64,000 bases of DNA from Chrysomallon squamiferum (Eukaryota > Mollusca > Gastropoda > Neomphalida > Peltospiridae), in NCBI GenBank assembly GCA_012295275.1, contig CM022672.1, positions 27,608,430 to 27,672,429 on the forward strand. The letters run 5' to 3'. The notes beneath the pieces were generated by a model that searched no databases, was not told the origin of the DNA, and saw only the letters and a list, made by a program, of their open reading frames with translations. Of the stretch, positions 12,514-24,180 are shown in pieces. The translations under genes and the position numbers were made by a program. Each line of letters starts with the position of its first letter. Positions within the stretch are counted from its first letter, which is position 1.

Positions 12514-15404
12514 TTAATCACAGTCAAGTTTAACACGATCGAGTTGACAGCCATCAGTCATGTTACATGCCTGTTTAAATGAAGACGTTTTCAGTCTGTT
12601 CAGGTATGTATCTCTGATAGCGTCTTGGTCTTCTGTGCAGGATTTATACTTGTAACTGTCTGCATTGTAATCAACAGGTACGCCAGGTGCAAACACTTCA
12701 GCTGTAATAAATGAATGAATAAAAATAAATAAATAAATAAATTAATAAATGGCAAATAAGAAGAGAGATCCAAAATTAAATTCATATGTGTGTGTGTGTG
12801 TGTGTGTATGTCTATATATATATATATATACACACACACACAATACATAAACAAAATGGTATTTTAATTCGTTTTGAAAAATTATTATTACGAATAAAAA
12901 CTTTTCATTCTTAGTTATACATATCAACGATTTTACACACTACATGAAAAATCAACATAACCTACAACAAGTTAGTTATTTGTGGACTAAATTTTCTATA
13001 AATAGCTATATACAAACTGAATGTTGTAAACAATGTATAAAATATGAACCGATGCAGTTTGGGAGAGGGCGGTTTGGAACCCACTGTCCTGATGCACCAC
13101 ACACCCACAGTTGACGATGGTCCTCCCCTGCCGGCAGACTCGCCTTTTCTGAACAAAACACCATACAAATCTGGGCGTAGTCTTCACCCCAGCCATTGCA
13201 CACCTTCGCTCCACTCACAGGAATGTTGAGAGGTTTGCACGGCGTCGCTGGATGAAGAGGTAATGAGGAAATGTTCTAAGTGTAATTCCAGAGTGACCAT
13301 TCACACATATTAGTGATGAGAAATATCATCCAGGCACAAACATAATTATTATCATCATCACCATCTCAATCATAATCGTCAACATTATCATTGTACTCCT
13401 CAGAAATGTGTTTGGTAATTAATATAGCGATACTCGTTTTATAAGAACACTAGGTTCTATAATTAACGGTATTTTCAGTACAGTTTGTCTGGAGTGGTGG
13501 TGGAAATAAATGAATTTTGAAAATTTGTTTATTTATGTAATAATAATAATAATAATAATAGTAACAACAAGAACAATAATAATAATTTAACTTACGGCGA
13601 ATGGATATTACAAAAATACATTTCGCTTGCATTGCATTTGAAATCTTTGTCGCTACATATTGCACCGTGAAGTCACCCCATGGAAATTCTGAGCTATTGG
13701 AACCGTAGTTGGATATTACGTTCACTTCTGTTCCCATTGGATCAGTGAATTTCGGAACTGACCAATCAACAGTCGCTTTTGAAGATTTAATGTGGACTGT
13801 GAAGTTATCCATACAATTGGTGACAACAGGGGCTTGTACGTCTGGGGTAAAAAAAAAATAATAAATAAAACATATTAATGAAAACGATAAACGAAAATTA
13901 ATTTTGTAGTTTTTCATATTTTCATATTGGTTGCTGCGGTTTATTAATTTATTTATTACTTAATACTATTTTTATTTTATTAGTTTTTCAGCTGTAGATA
14001 TTCTTTTTATTGGTTTATTCATTCCGGTTTTCGGTTGTGGCAAACAATGATCGTTATCATAAATATAATTTATGTACTACATTATTAAATTATAATTTAT
14101 AGATTATAATTACCAAATTAAATTTCTGGAGGTAGAATATAAATACGTCTGACCCTAAATCCCCGATATTTAAAAACTAACATCAGCAAACTGAGAAACA
14201 GAAACTCATTTAGGAACTGCCAATAAAAAGACATACATCTATAAGAATGTCCGTACCGGTTTGACAGAGAACGCCTGCATAGCCTTTGACACAGTCACAG
14301 TGGAAAGTTCCGTCTCTGTTATCCACGCACGTCGCTCCGTTCCGACACGGGCCGCTGGGGCAAGGGTTGGGTGGAGCTAGAGAAAGTCATTAATTTAACA
14401 TAAACAAGAAACAAATGTAGATACAAGAAAACAACCTATAGTCCTAATTACTACTATTGCTATTACTACTACTACTAATAAATAAATAAGCAATGAAATA
14501 ATGAAACAAATAAAAACAATGAAATAAAGACATTTAAAAAGAAATAAAAAAAAAAAATTGAAAAAAATAGGAAATAAATATAAAATAAAATAAAACAAAA
14601 CAAACATAGAAATAAACAAATCTATAAATAAATAAAAATAATATATATTCCTGAAACCAAATTCACTGAAAATGAAGACAGATTATAAAAACAAATAATT
14701 AGATAAATGTTAACTTCAGCTGGCTGATTTTCACAACACTCTCTTACGTGGACATTTCTGAGTATTGCACGTCTCCGTCTCGGTTCTGGAACTATTTCCC
14801 TGGCAGTCTCTGCCGCCGTAAGCCCTGCCCACACATTGTCTGTGTTTGTAAATCGTTCTGATTCCTCCGCCACAAGAATGAGAGCAGCTGGTCCTATCAG
14901 TATACCATTCAGTCCAGACGCCATCAACTGATTTTAAAATAATCGTTTAAAACTAAATTTACTTCAAATAATGTCAAATATCAAGTCTAGGATTTTCATA
15001 TCTCAAGATCAGTTTGAAGATTTAAGTAACAGAATATTTATTAGGTTACGTTTCTTTCCTGCCCTGTACATCAGTGTCTTATAGATAGTGCATTTTAACG
15101 TATATGAAGGTGATTGTAAAACAGAGATCAAATTTATAAAAACACAGGGAAATCTAAGAATGGATGTACAGAATTTTGTGAAAAAAAATCAAGGGTGAAT
15201 GACACCCGTGGGATACAGGTACATCGACAGCAGTCGACGAACCCAACATTACTACTATTACTACTACTACTGCTACTACTACTATTACTGCTACTGATCA
15301 GAAAGGTTCTCTCTTTCCACTAATCACTGTTTATACCTTATTGGTTGGACCCGACACTACAGGGAGACAGGTTCACCTACAGCAGTCGACGAACCTGCTT
15401 CTAC

Positions 15405-15448
<44 letters not shown>

Positions 15449-16178
15449 AACAATAATAAACTGAACAATATACGTTATGATAATGAAGTACTTTCATGCT
15501 ACAAATACATCCAGTAGTCTTTAAAATAAAATTGTCGATCAAATGTTATGAAACCAACTGTTTTGAAATGTAATAGAAAAACTGTAAAGCACTTACAATT
15601 TCTCTGTGTGTGTGTGTGTGTGTTTGTGTGTGTGTGCGTGAGTGTGTGTGTATGTGTGTGTGTGTAAGCATGCATGTAAAACAGTAAAGATAATTATTGG
15701 AATCACCTGGACAAGGTTGATTGTTTTGACAAGATTCCGTTTTTCTTAACACAGGACAACCACACTGAGATTCACTGACAAATTTCTGGATTCCAGCCCC
15801 ACAAGTTCCACTGCACTCTCCATCATGTCTCCATCCATAACCTTGAAAAAAAAAATTAAATTAAATAAAATTAAAAAATATAAAAATAAAAATAAAAACA
15901 ACCAAATTAAATAACAACAACAACAACATGATAATAACAATAATAAAATGTTTATTCAAAATTTTATTTCAGAAATAAAAATAGAAATACTAAAAAATAA
16001 TTAAATAAGGTTTATTTTATTAATATAACAAACAAATATTTTTATTTGACAAAGAAGATAAATTAATACTCGCCACATTCGCAACTGGATGAAACGGTCC
16101 TTTATAAAGAAAATATTTTAAAAAAGAAAGAAAAAAGTTGTTAGATGTAATAATAACAAGAAAAACAACAACAGCTGA

Positions 16179-16226
<48 letters not shown>

Positions 16227-17500
16227 TTGAAAGATCACGCAGTCACTTGCAAACACAAATGCATATGCACTGGAGAAAATGGCTTCTGAAAAAAATGGCA
16301 CCCGGAAGAATAGGCACTGTACAAATTTGGAAACAAATGGCAACTTATTTTTTTTTCTCTGTATAGTTGCTTTAAAAAATAACACTTTAAACAGTTTTTG
16401 AAAATACCATTTATTCATGCAGTATTGTTACAACATGCATATTAAGATATAGCATCTTTGGTTTTGTTTAACAAAGTACAATATTATATACACATACATA
16501 AACACACATATACACAGATACAAATGCACACACACACACACATATACATACACACACACACATACATATTCATACATATATTATATATACATACAAATAA
16601 ACATGTATATATACACACATTCATACATACGTATACATACATACATATTTATTTTATTTCTGACATTAAATCATTATGTCAAATATTATTTATGCACTGG
16701 TTTTTTATGTGCAGTTACGAATTCTTTTTTGTATGCAGGATTTCACCAATAACAAAGTGTTAATAACCAACAATAAATAAAAATTCCGGTGACATTTTTT
16801 CTAAATCTGCATACTGCCATTTCATCCGGGTGACATTTTTTTCCGGCTACCTTTTTTTCCAGTGCCACAGCTGGAAACTGACATACAAAGAAACACACAC
16901 ATACTCGCATACAAACATACATATCAATTTTCCTTTTATTAAAAACAAAATGAAAATTAAAGTTTGGAGATATTAATAATATATTCAATGATAGCTAATA
17001 TATTCGAATTTATTAAGTTCTCAGTACAGATATTTATATTAATTCTGCACGTAACGTTTAGTTCTAAGCTAAACGCACGAAAAGAAGAAGACGACGAATA
17101 AGAAGAAGAAGTCTGTTTACAAATATTTAACGTATACAAGAAAACACTTACTTGTAGGTAGTACATCGGCTCCATCCAAACCAGCCGCATGACGTGGACG
17201 TTCGAGCAGTTTTAGTGCAGTATACTCGACAGCTGCAATAAGCAAGCATCAGTCAGAACATATCAACTTTCCTTTTATCAATAAACACAAGGAAAAGCTG
17301 TGAATTTTAAAGAATGATCATGATAAATGTGTGAAGAGGTGTAAAGTTTCTAATAATAAAGCCCATATGATATATGGAGGTTTATTTTTCCGTACACAGA
17401 CATAAATATAATTATAATTTAATATCATTTGTTACCTCTCTCCTAATGCAGTTCCCGTGTATAAAGAGAGAAAAACGTAGACAGCCAGAATCACAGCCAT
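12514..17500 (-). CDS. Secreted TSP1/EGF/HYR/sushi mosaic protein
   Basis: Minus-strand exons in transcript order: 17500-17436, 17232-17152, 15841-15707, 14927-14748, 14376-14257, 13841-13596, 13247-13050, 12701-12514; about 400 aa. Exon 1 is a signal peptide (MAVILAVYVFLSLYTGTALG). Exon 2 is a Cys-rich module with CGWFGWSRCTTY. Exons 3 and 4 are thrombospondin type 1 repeats (CSGTCGAGIQKF; CSHSCGGGIRT). Exon 5 is EGF (CRNGATCVDN). Exon 6 is a HYR domain. Exon 7 is a sushi/CCP domain. Exon 8 is a Cys-containing tail ending CQLDRVKLDCD. All junctions from exon 3 onward are phase 1, the usual mark of shuffled extracellular modules. Exon 1 to 2 is phase 2. The exon 2 to 3 junction does not match in phase, so a small exon or an alternative acceptor is missing there. 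The product is probably a secreted matrix or recognition protein; no orthologue is named. Confidence 0.85.
13050..13247 (-). CDS. Sushi/CCP exon of the secreted mosaic protein
   Basis: Phase 1-1 exon encoding one sushi domain. It begins PCKPLNIPVSGAKVC and has the four Cys and a Trp in order (VCNGWGED, CMVFCSEK, LWVCGASGQWV, NRPLPNCI). The C-terminal GxW-PxC signature is typical. Three overlapping minus-strand open frames cover this interval; only the one giving the sushi pattern is real. Confidence 0.9.
13596..13841 (-). CDS. HYR-domain exon of the secreted mosaic protein
   Basis: A single phase 1-1 exon encodes a complete HYR (hyalin repeat, Ig-like) module. It opens VQAPVVTNCMDNF, has the FTDPMGTEVNV strand region and GDFTVQYVATKISNAMQAKC, and ends FVISIR. 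HYR modules commonly precede sushi domains, as here. Asn-X-Ser/Thr sites are present (NFT, NSS). Confidence 0.85.
15197..15245. repeat. Interspersed repeat fragment with CAGCAGTCGACGAAC core
   Basis: The core ACAGCAGTCGACGAACC occurs here and again at about 15379-15395, with similar sequence to its left in both (ACACCCGTGGGATACAGG; ACACTACAGGGAGACAGG). A shorter related piece (GCTGCAGTCGACAGAGGAT) lies at about 9681. Probably fragments of one interspersed family. Confidence 0.4.
15404..15447. repeat. (ATG)n microsatellite
   Basis: About fifteen ATG/GAT units directly following the second copy of the CAGTCGACGAACC fragment, inside an intron of the secreted-protein gene. Confidence 0.9.
16184..16226. 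repeat. (AAT)n microsatellite
   Basis: About fourteen AAT units in intron 2 of the secreted-protein gene, just left of the left arm of the inverted repeat. Confidence 0.9.
16262..16873. mobile_element. Possible foldback/MITE-like element
   Basis: Two arms of about 85 bp, at 16262-16345 and 16787-16873, are inverted relative to each other and similar over most of their length (key stretch GGAAAAAAATGTCACCCGG against CTGAAAAAAATGGCACCCGG). The interior is about 440 bp of AT-rich, CA-rich sequence without coding potential. Each arm also shows a loose 16-bp period (GGCAC...GAAAATG). This fits a decayed foldback element or solo inverted repeat in the intron; no transposase or clear target-site duplication is visible. 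Confidence 0.4.
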
Positions 17501-17964
17501 AATCGATTTGCTGTCCTTACTTTTTCTTATTATTATAGGTCAGATATTTGTTCAGTTTTAATAAACTTCCCATTTGTCAGACTTACCCAGAATTAGTTGG
17601 GTAGATGACGCAGAACACAAAACATAAAGATCCCTTTATGTATGTAATCCTGCTTTAACTCGTCTCTTGGTTATACAATATGTTTTATTTACGCTGTTAC
17701 ATCAAGCGTATTATTAATATCTTACATGTGAGGCTTGATATAATATGAATGATTACTTACAACAGCTTAAAAAAAAATAAAAATAAATAAATATAGAGAT
17801 TGGTATACATGATATGATAAAACAATTTTAGTTTAAAGCAGATAATTGCCATTCTGTTCAGACTTACACAGCCAGTTGGCATACATAAAGGGATTGGGTT
17901 TTATTTTGTGCTAATAATTAACCTAAGGACTCGGAGATCTCACAACACTCATAAAGATATATTC

Positions 17965-18001
<37 letters not shown>

Positions 18002-18435
18002 GTATAATTCGTAGCAAATTTATTATTACGCTGTTTATTGTATATATGTAAGTATCCCCGTATGCCGTAGACTATGAGTAATAAAGTTTAGTTTTAATTT
18101 AATATATACTTTCTTCTATCCCAGTGTGAATGGAAAGAACAAGTGTCAACATAACCTATACCCATGTATTTGATTACAAAAACATTCTACGTATAATTAC
18201 AAACCTGGCTAAATATTCTGAATATATGTCTGTAAAATGAGGACTTAAGTTATATGTCAACAATACAATAATAATTCTATTAATGAATAATAGGCATACT
18301 ATTCTATCTGTCTGTCAGTCAATCAATTAGTCAGTCTGTCCGTCTGTCTTTCTGTCTGTCATTCTTTCTGTCTGTCTATAACAACTTCCTCAAAATTACG
18401 AGCAACAGCAATAGATATATATTTAACCTTTCTTT

Positions 18436-18590
18436 GCACAGACATAAGTATAATTATAATTTAATTATCATTTATTATCTGTCTCTTAATGCAGTTCCGT
18501 GTATAAAGAGAGAAAAAAGTAGACAGCCAGAATCACAGCCATAATCGAACCGCTGTCCTAACTTTTTGTTATTATTATGGGTCAGATATA
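18436..18590 (-). pseudogene. Degenerate copy of signal-peptide exon 1
   Basis: Closely matches 17393-17553, including intron and 5' flank. The copied ATG is at 18542 and its first residues agree with the functional exon. One base is missing in the run corresponding to TTCCC (now TTCC), which shifts the frame and gives an early stop. The donor GT is also lost. This is a dead duplicate of the first coding exon, about 1.04 kb upstream in the same orientation. Confidence 0.85.
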
Positions 18591-18600
18591 CTTATTATTA

Positions 18601-18710
<110 letters not shown>

Positions 18711-18818
18711 AGTTCAAAAAGAAACGTAATAAGTTTTCTTTTGGACAAACAAACATTAATTTTTATGTCTTGTTGGCAGACTCCGTCTGAACACAGGCTG
18801 GAATAACATCACTAGTAA

Positions 18819-18884
<66 letters not shown>

Positions 18885-19380
18885 GAAAACAACGGAAAAC
18901 CTACACACACACAAAAGACAGTCAGAGACCTACAGAGACTAACAGAGGTATAGACACAACTATGCTTAGATTTCCTTATGTTTTTATAATTTTGATCTCT
19001 AGTTTCACCTCTAAATAATTTCATTTCACCGATTTGAAATGCACTGTCTCAACACATCAGTTAATGATTGTTAAATATGTAATTTTAAGCAGTGATACTT
19101 TGAAACATGAAACCTGTTATTACTATTCTATCAACTACTGACAAAAAAAACATCAAGCCCATTTTACAGGCACCTTCGTGTACGTTAAAATGCACTACCT
19201 GTAACACACTATTAATTACTGTGTGGTTACTGGGCGGGAAGGAGGTGTAACCTGATCATCTCAGAACAATCTGCAGTGTTAGGTTATCTAAATCATCGAC
19301 CTGATCTTGAAATACAAAAAACCTGGACTTCATATTATACATTATTTTGCAGTAAATTTTGTTTTCAGTGATTATTTTTT

Positions 19381-19508
19381 AATTAGCTGATGGCGTCTGG
19401 ACTAGATGGTAAGCCTATATTGGTACAATCAGCTACGCTCATTCTTGTAGCGGAGGAATCGGAACTATTTACAAACATAGACGATGTGTGAACAGAGCTT
19501 AAGGTCGC
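19381..19508 (+). pseudogene. Inverted fossil of a TSP1 exon
   Basis: Plus-strand copy of the first two-thirds of the TSP1 exon at 14927-14748 (minus strand), including the last bases of its intron (AATTAG against AATCAG). Shared stretches include GATGGCGTCTGGACT, CATTCTTGT and CGGAGGAATC. The copy has a stop right after the WTRW-equivalent, a roughly 6-bp insertion and a second stop near its end, so it is not coding. It is in opposite orientation to the parent gene. Confidence 0.88.
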
Positions 19509-19536
19509 AAACAAACACATACACGCAATTAATAAA

Positions 19537-19578
<42 letters not shown>

Positions 19579-20233
19579 GTAAAAACAACAAGAAAATAAG
19601 TAAACAAACAAACAAATAAAAAGATAATAGCATAAATAAGTAAAATAAATAGTTAAAAACAACAATAAACAAACAAACAATAACAAATTGTAATTTAAAC
19701 CTGCTGTTGTAGTTAGCCTGCGGTATTTTGGTTCCATTAATTAAATAGATTGACAAATATCCAGATTAAAAAGCATAAAAAAAAAAAAAAAAAAAAAATT
19801 GTAAATAAATAACAGACAAGTTAATATATTATTTATTAAAAAAGAATATTAGTAAGCAAGAACATTCTGCATTCTCTCTTTCTCAAAAAAATAAATAAAT
19901 AAAATAAATAAATAAATAAATAAATAAACAAATGATTAAATAAATAAAATTAAATAACTAATAAAAAATAACAATATAAAATAAAATTTAAAAAAATGTT
20001 AAACTTAAAACATTTAACGTATTAACATACGCATATACACAGTTAAAACTGTTCCACGCACAAGCTGTCGTCAAAATAAAATAAAATGAAACACACACAT
20101 GCAATTACTATTGATCAGATATTAATTATCAGGACAAGGGAGATAACAAGGTTTGAAAGAGAAATTAATAACAAAAGCATTAGATTTTTACGGAAATCAA
20201 CGAATGTGGCCGAAGATAATCAATGGAAGCAAG

Positions 20234-21585
20234 ATGGCGAGGAAAGTGTTGTCTTCTTGCCAGCCTCAATTTAATTGTGTTAAAACATATGGTAGACTTT
20301 TATTATCATTTTGTGTATTACACTCTTATGTAATTAACAGTGTTTATACTGCTTCTGACTGTAACTTAAAGGGTTGTGAAAATGGAAAATGTGTGAACAA
20401 CACTTGTGAATGTGACCGCGGTTGGTCTGGAGCATACTGTCAAAAATGTCACGGAAGAGCAAGGTATGTATATAAATAAATAAATAAATATTTCTATTAG
20501 GTCATATATGAATGTGACTTTGTAAACAAAACAGTTGCAAAAGATTTGTGAAATACATTTTAACAATTTTAAAACTATATTTGATGTTTATTTTATATCC
20601 TTATCTGTATTATGTATAAAAACTTTGTTAATCTTAATGACATTTCAGTTTTGTGAGCTACTAACACGAAATCATCAATGTTATATAAATATATAATTAT
20701 ATACTAATACAAGAATACTAGTACTTCAGTAATTTTTAAGTTACCATAAATCGTTAGGAGCGTGAATCACGCTCCTTAGAGGAAATAGATTTTTTGTGTA
20801 TGTAACTATAAGTCTATATTATTTATTTATTATTATTATTATTATCATCATCACATCAAATTTTGAAATTAATATTTTACTTCATAAAATGTTTACAATT
20901 ACAGTGTTTCCTGTGATTGTAATGAATGTCAGTAAAACAAAGCTTTAAATTTAATGAAAACTCTATTACTTGTATTAGGCCTCAAAAATATTCCATATCC
21001 ACTCTAACTTTTGTTTTGTTGTTAATTTGGCACTGATACTCTCAGATATCATTGAAATTTTACATGGAGAGTTCAGTGAAAAATTTCAACCAAGCACATT
21101 TATACTTATATACAGTTTCAAAAAGCTGTTGAAATTTGTTGAATATCACATGTTTTGCATTGTGAAAATTTATGTCACAACAGGTTATGCTAAGAAGTAT
21201 CATTTTACTACAAAATATTTTTTTAAAGTTTTTAAAAATTCCAAATGGAGCCATGTATTTAAATTCAACAAACCGTTCTTTGAATTTTTACAAAAAATCT
21301 TTCTCACAGATAAATGATAAACTAAATATATGTTTGAAAGTTGAAAAACAAGTAAAGTGTTTGCAGATGACAATGGTGGGTGTGACTGTCAAAGGCACGT
21401 TCAGTCAATACTGTATACATTGATAAAAAAAAAAAAAAAAAAAAAAGTTAATAATAAAGGACTGATTATAAATGAGTTGTACAAAGACATTGTAAAGGCT
21501 ATCAAATTTGTCCAGAAATATTTTGGAACATTCATTTGGGTCAATCTTTACCTTTTTAACAATGTAATTTACTTTGAAATTTTAA

Positions 21586-21628
<43 letters not shown>

Positions 21629-22884
21629 TTTGTTGTTCTTTTGTATTTTATTATTTTACTAATATTTCTTGTTATTGTACATTAATTATTTCTATTTTTC
21701 AGTATACTTGCTGATCGTGGTTTGATTATGGATGGTGTAGGCAATTATTCTCTGGATACAAAATGTAGCTGGTTGATTAAAACAGGACATCCCAACAAGA
21801 CTTTGCGTCTAAAATTTAACCAGTTTGCCACAGAGTGTGGCTGGGATCATTTGTACATCCATGATGGAGACTCAGCTTTTGCACCCTTGCTAGCTGCCTA
21901 CAGGTACAGTTTGGGATTTTAAAAAGGTTTTTGCTTGTGTAATGCCTAATTTGGTTTTTACAGTAGAGTTTGAATTTACCTGTTTAAAAAGTGTTTGCTT
22001 GTGTAGTCTGCAAATTGATTTTTTAATATATAATGTATGACTGGTTCTTTTAGTAAGTGTAGTTTGCATTGTCAGTCAAAAAAATTTGCTTGTGTATGCC
22101 CAGGTCTGTTTTATAATGTATATCTATGCATGATCAACTGTCTAATGTTGTGTGCTTTTTATTTTTTTGTTTGAAGGTATTGTTTAAGTTTGTTTATACA
22201 GATTTAAAAAAATTTGTTTTATAAATTATACATATTTCATTTAATTTATATAGTGTCTCTTTGTGTGAATTTATATCTTAAAAAACTTTTTTTTAAATTT
22301 GTATTTATTTGATTCAAGTCATTAAAATAATTATATTTATTTTTACTTTATCATGTACATTGACTAGCTCAATATGCATAATATTTATATTTATGTGTAA
22401 TTACAAATTTGCATATTTCCTTAATAAAATTTGTTTATATTTTTATTTTTCAGTGGACTACTGATATCTGAAGACAAGCAGGGTTCTGATATTAATTTCT
22501 TTGCAGTCACTCACCAGCCCTATGTGTACATTCATTTCTACAGTGATGCAGCCTATACCATGTCTGGTTTTAATATTTCATTTAGGTGAGTGTAATTAAA
22601 CTGAACAAAGTGAAAATATTTGTGAGATATGTTTTGATTCATTTAGATGTGCTTCATACTTTGACAATTTTTCTTTCAGATGTAACAGGTGTCATAAACA
22701 ATCACTATATTTTTGTGATTTTTCTATAGTTTTGCTTTTTCAGTATATCTTTAATGATAGCATTTATCTTCTTTATTTCATAAAAACTTTCCTTTATTAT
22801 CTAATTCTATATTGGTTCTTAAGGAGAAATACATTTTGAAATTTTGAAACAAAAAAATAACAAAAAAATATATATATAACACAT

Positions 22885-22922
<38 letters not shown>

Positions 22923-24180
22923 CTATTTGCATAAAGATATGTTTTGTTACATTTGTGTCATGTTCAAATACTCCTTATCCTGGTTTTTAAAATTTATTCT
23001 TTTATTAATATTTTTATTTTTATTTTTATATTATTGTTTAATTTAACTTGATTATGATATATTGATAATGTAAAAAAACTGGCTAAAACATTAATGACAT
23101 TAATTCATATCGAACTAGTATTATATAAGTTGTTAATAAGTCATAAATTCTGTTTTCATTTTGAATATAATTTTAATTTACTGCATACAATATACTCTCA
23201 GGTGAATTCTACGCCTTATGCAGAGATGACCTATATACATATTTTTCAAGTAATGTTTAATAACACTCAAGAAACAAACGTGGGCAGGAGAAATTTATTA
23301 CTGTTTCCTTTTACATCGTTGAACAAGTTTATGACTGTACACTGGATTTAATAAATTCCTCTACTCCAGTTTTCAGAAACTCTTGTTATATTTTATGGTG
23401 ACATTTCTGTTTATTCATTTAGATAATAGCAGTTACAAACTGACACTGGTAATATAGAGTATTTAGAAATACATTTTCCTGTTCTAAAACACTGGATATT
23501 TTTAATGAAAGATTTATAAATATAAAAAAAAAATGTAGTTAATTAATTCATAACTGTTATGAAAAGCTAGGCTAAAAAAACCCAACAAAAAAAAACATAA
23601 AAAAAAAAGAATAAAAAATACAAATAAAAATACAAATAAAAATAAAAAATGACATAAAAAATAAAATAAAAATCATAATGATAATAATAAAATAAAAAAT
23701 AAATAAAAAGGATAATTATTTAATACAAAAATGAATTACTGTATATTGTCTATTATATGTCAAAAATATTTATTAGTATATAATGTAAATGCTTGTGAAT
23801 GTTTGTAATACACCTCCAAAAGATTCAAATAACTGATATTGAAATTTTAATAATAATGTACTTCACTGTACTACCTTGAAAGATCAAATCTATTTTTTGA
23901 GGGTGGAAGATTTGGTAAAAAGACATGAAAAGGTTTTCTTTGCCCAACAGCATGGCACTATCACAGCATGATGATAATGTGTTGTTATAACATTTTATTT
24001 CCAGTGTTGGTGACTGCCCGCTGGGTTGCTCGGATCATGGTACGTGTGATTCAGGTAGCTGTACGTGTCATGTCAACTGGACTGGATCAGGTTGTGAGAC
24101 AGAAATCTGCCCTAGTCAGTGTAATGGAGAACAGTGCAACAACGTCACTGGAAAGTGCCTTTGTCCAGAGGGCAAAAGAG
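20234..24180 (+). CDS. Attractin exons 1-4: signal peptide, EGF, CUB, EGF-like pair
   Basis: Exons 20234-20463, 21703-21903, 22454-22585, 24005-24180. Exon 1 ends in an EGF module (CNLKGCENGKCVNNTCECD). Exons 2 and 3 form the CUB domain with YSLDTKCSWLI, LRLKFNQFATECGWDHLYIH and FYSDAAYTMSGFNISF. Exon 4 encodes the next two EGF-like repeats (CPLGCSDHGTCDSGSC; CPSQCNGEQCNNVTGKC). The long introns between them hold AT-rich sequence and a (CA)n at 22885-22920, and show no additional exon. Confidence 0.94.

Noticed and set aside
13044-13229. Plus-strand 61-codon open frame
   Set aside because: Antisense shadow of the sushi exon, which has the full domain pattern on the minus strand.
16458-16763. 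101-codon His/Tyr/Thr-rich open frame
   Set aside because: Translation of a CA/TACA-rich tract in the interior of the foldback-like element.
16851-16870. A 20-nt microexon (encoding about CGTGKK) that would fix the exon 2/3 phase conflict of the secreted protein
   Set aside because: The phases and splice dinucleotides fit, but the sequence lies inside one arm of an inverted repeat whose other arm lies in the same intron, so it is more likely repeat than exon.
19383-19756. Minus-strand Leu/Ile/Tyr-rich open frames
   Set aside because: Generated by an (AAT)n run and by the antisense of the TSP1 fossil.
21027-21423. Overlapping open frames in attractin intron 1
   Set aside because: No domain, no suitable splice context to the flanking exons, and the CUB domain is complete without them.
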